DNA of 64,000 nt from Roseimarinus sediminis (GTDB lineage Bacteria; Bacteroidota; Bacteroidia; Bacteroidales; Prolixibacteraceae). Where the stretch lies: the NCBI RefSeq assembly GCF_050433125.1, contig NZ_JBNPXV010000002.1, forward strand, positions 310,001 through 374,000, in the 5' to 3' direction. This document shows positions 63,342 to 64,000 of this stretch, in pieces. The position numbers and the translations under genes were made by a program. The stretch's first letter is position 1. Each line of letters begins with the position of its first letter. A model generated the notes under the pieces. That model was given only the letters and a program-made list of their open reading frames with translations, ran no database searches and was not told where the DNA came from.

Positions 63342-64000
63342 ATGAGATTGATTTTACTACTGCTCGGGCTGGTAATTACTGGTAGTTTATTGGGCCGTGA
63401 ATATGTATTTGAACATATTTCCTCTAACGACGGACTGTCGAACAACCTGGTTCGCGATATCATACAGGATGAAAAGGGTTATTTGTGGTTTGCCACTTCG
63501 GGGGGCTTAAACCGTTACGACGGGCATTCGTTTGAAACCTATAAGACCATTATTGGTGATACAGCCAGTTTGAGTGATTCACGCCTCAGTGTTATTTTTG
63601 AAGATCTCAACGGATTCATCTGGGCCCGCAGCACCCTGGGCAATGTACACCGCATCGACCCGGAGCATAATTCAGTAATCAATTTTAATGAACAGGGATA
63701 TTTGCCACCCGGAGCCCGCTCAACAGCGCATTTTGTTGCATCGAATGGCGATGTATGGATCCTGCATTCCGAAGGTTTGCTAAGGGTGTATTATTTATCG
63801 GATGAAAGTACCAGCTTTTTAACTCAGTCGTTTGACCAGGCTCCCTGGATGGAAAACAAATACATCAACGAGGTGTTTGAAGATTCGGAACAGAATATCT
63901 GGCTGGCATCGAATGAAGGTTTGATCAGGCTGTTTGTTCCGCGGCACAAGATCTATGCTGACACCCCGGAAGTTTTTTCGGCCGGTACGGTATTTCTAAA
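63342..64000 (+). CDS. Hybrid two-component system sensor/regulator (HTCS 3), N-terminal part
   Basis: The ATG at 63342 opens a reading frame that continues past the window end, with about 219 residues visible. A signal peptide (MRLILLLLGLVITGSLLG) is followed by Reg_prop propeller repeats of an HTCS periplasmic sensor: FEHISSNDGLSNNLVRDIIQ, KGYLWFATSGGLNRYDGHSF and QNIWLASNEGLIRLF. The kinase, receiver and AraC parts are outside the window, so an HTCS is likely but a plain sensor kinase with the same propeller remains possible. It is transcribed away from the FAS1-SusCD operon, a usual position for its regulator. Confidence 0.85.
   Translation, partial: MRLILLLLGLVITGSLLGREYVFEHISSNDGLSNNLVRDIIQDEKGYLWFATSGGLNRYDGHSFETYKTIIGDTASLSDSRLSVIFEDLNGFIWARSTLGNVHRIDPEHNSVINFNEQGYLPPGARSTAHFVASNGDVWILHSEGLLRVYYLSDESTSFLTQSFDQAPWMENKYINEVFEDSEQNIWLASNEGLIRLFVPRHKIYADTPEVFSAGTVFL

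Noticed and set aside
1..64000. Phage, transposon, toxin-antitoxin or defence genes
   Set aside because: No integrase, transposase, nuclease or toxin motif was seen in any credible frame; all real genes are PUL-type.

Overview
The window looks like chromosome from a Bacteroidota bacterium, probably Marinilabiliales/Prolixibacteraceae-like. The signs are three SusC/SusD pairs, three hybrid two-component regulators (HTCS), C-terminal type IX secretion (T9SS) sorting domains with the KxYPNP-type motif, many lipoprotein signals, A/T-rich leaders with almost no Shine-Dalgarno sequences, and promoter candidates of the Bacteroides TTTG/TAnnTTTG type. The genus is inference. I found no rRNA, tRNA, CRISPR array, transposase or phage gene.

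Almost all of it is polysaccharide utilization locus (PUL). Left block (1-13.7 kb): a GH2 beta-galactosidase cut by the window edge, an HTCS (minus strand), and a divergent plus-strand unit susC-susD-GH31 that ends at a clear terminator. Middle block (13.8-34.5 kb, all minus): an enzyme operon read GH2, GH28, GH28, GH106, rhaM, GH105, GH43-like, SGNH/SASA esterase, CE12, GH51, GH43-like, HTCS. Next block (34.7-44.3 kb, minus): two PL11 rhamnogalacturonan lyases carrying T9SS signals and an MG2/plug-domain protein. Right block (44.5-63.1 kb, minus): FAS1 protein, SusC, SusD, FAS1, FAS1, SusC, SusD and a large T9SS-secreted repeat protein. A third HTCS starts divergently at 63342 and runs off the window.

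The enzyme set fits rhamnogalacturonan-I (RG-I). T9SS-exported PL11 lyases cut the GalA-Rha backbone outside the cell. The SusC/D pairs, perhaps helped by the FAS1 surface proteins, bind and import the products. CE12 and the SASA esterase remove acetyl groups, GH2, GH51 and the GH43-like enzymes trim galactose/arabinose side chains, GH105 removes the unsaturated uronate, and GH106 and GH28 take the backbone apart by turns. RhaM then interconverts L-rhamnose anomers in the cytoplasm. The left block (GH2, GH31, own SusC/D and HTCS) may be a separate small PUL for a different oligosaccharide.

The most unusual part is the right block. It has two complete SusC/D pairs interleaved with three multidomain fasciclin-type proteins, plus a secreted protein built from duplicated beta-solenoid and triplicated Ig-like modules, and it contains no recognisable enzyme.
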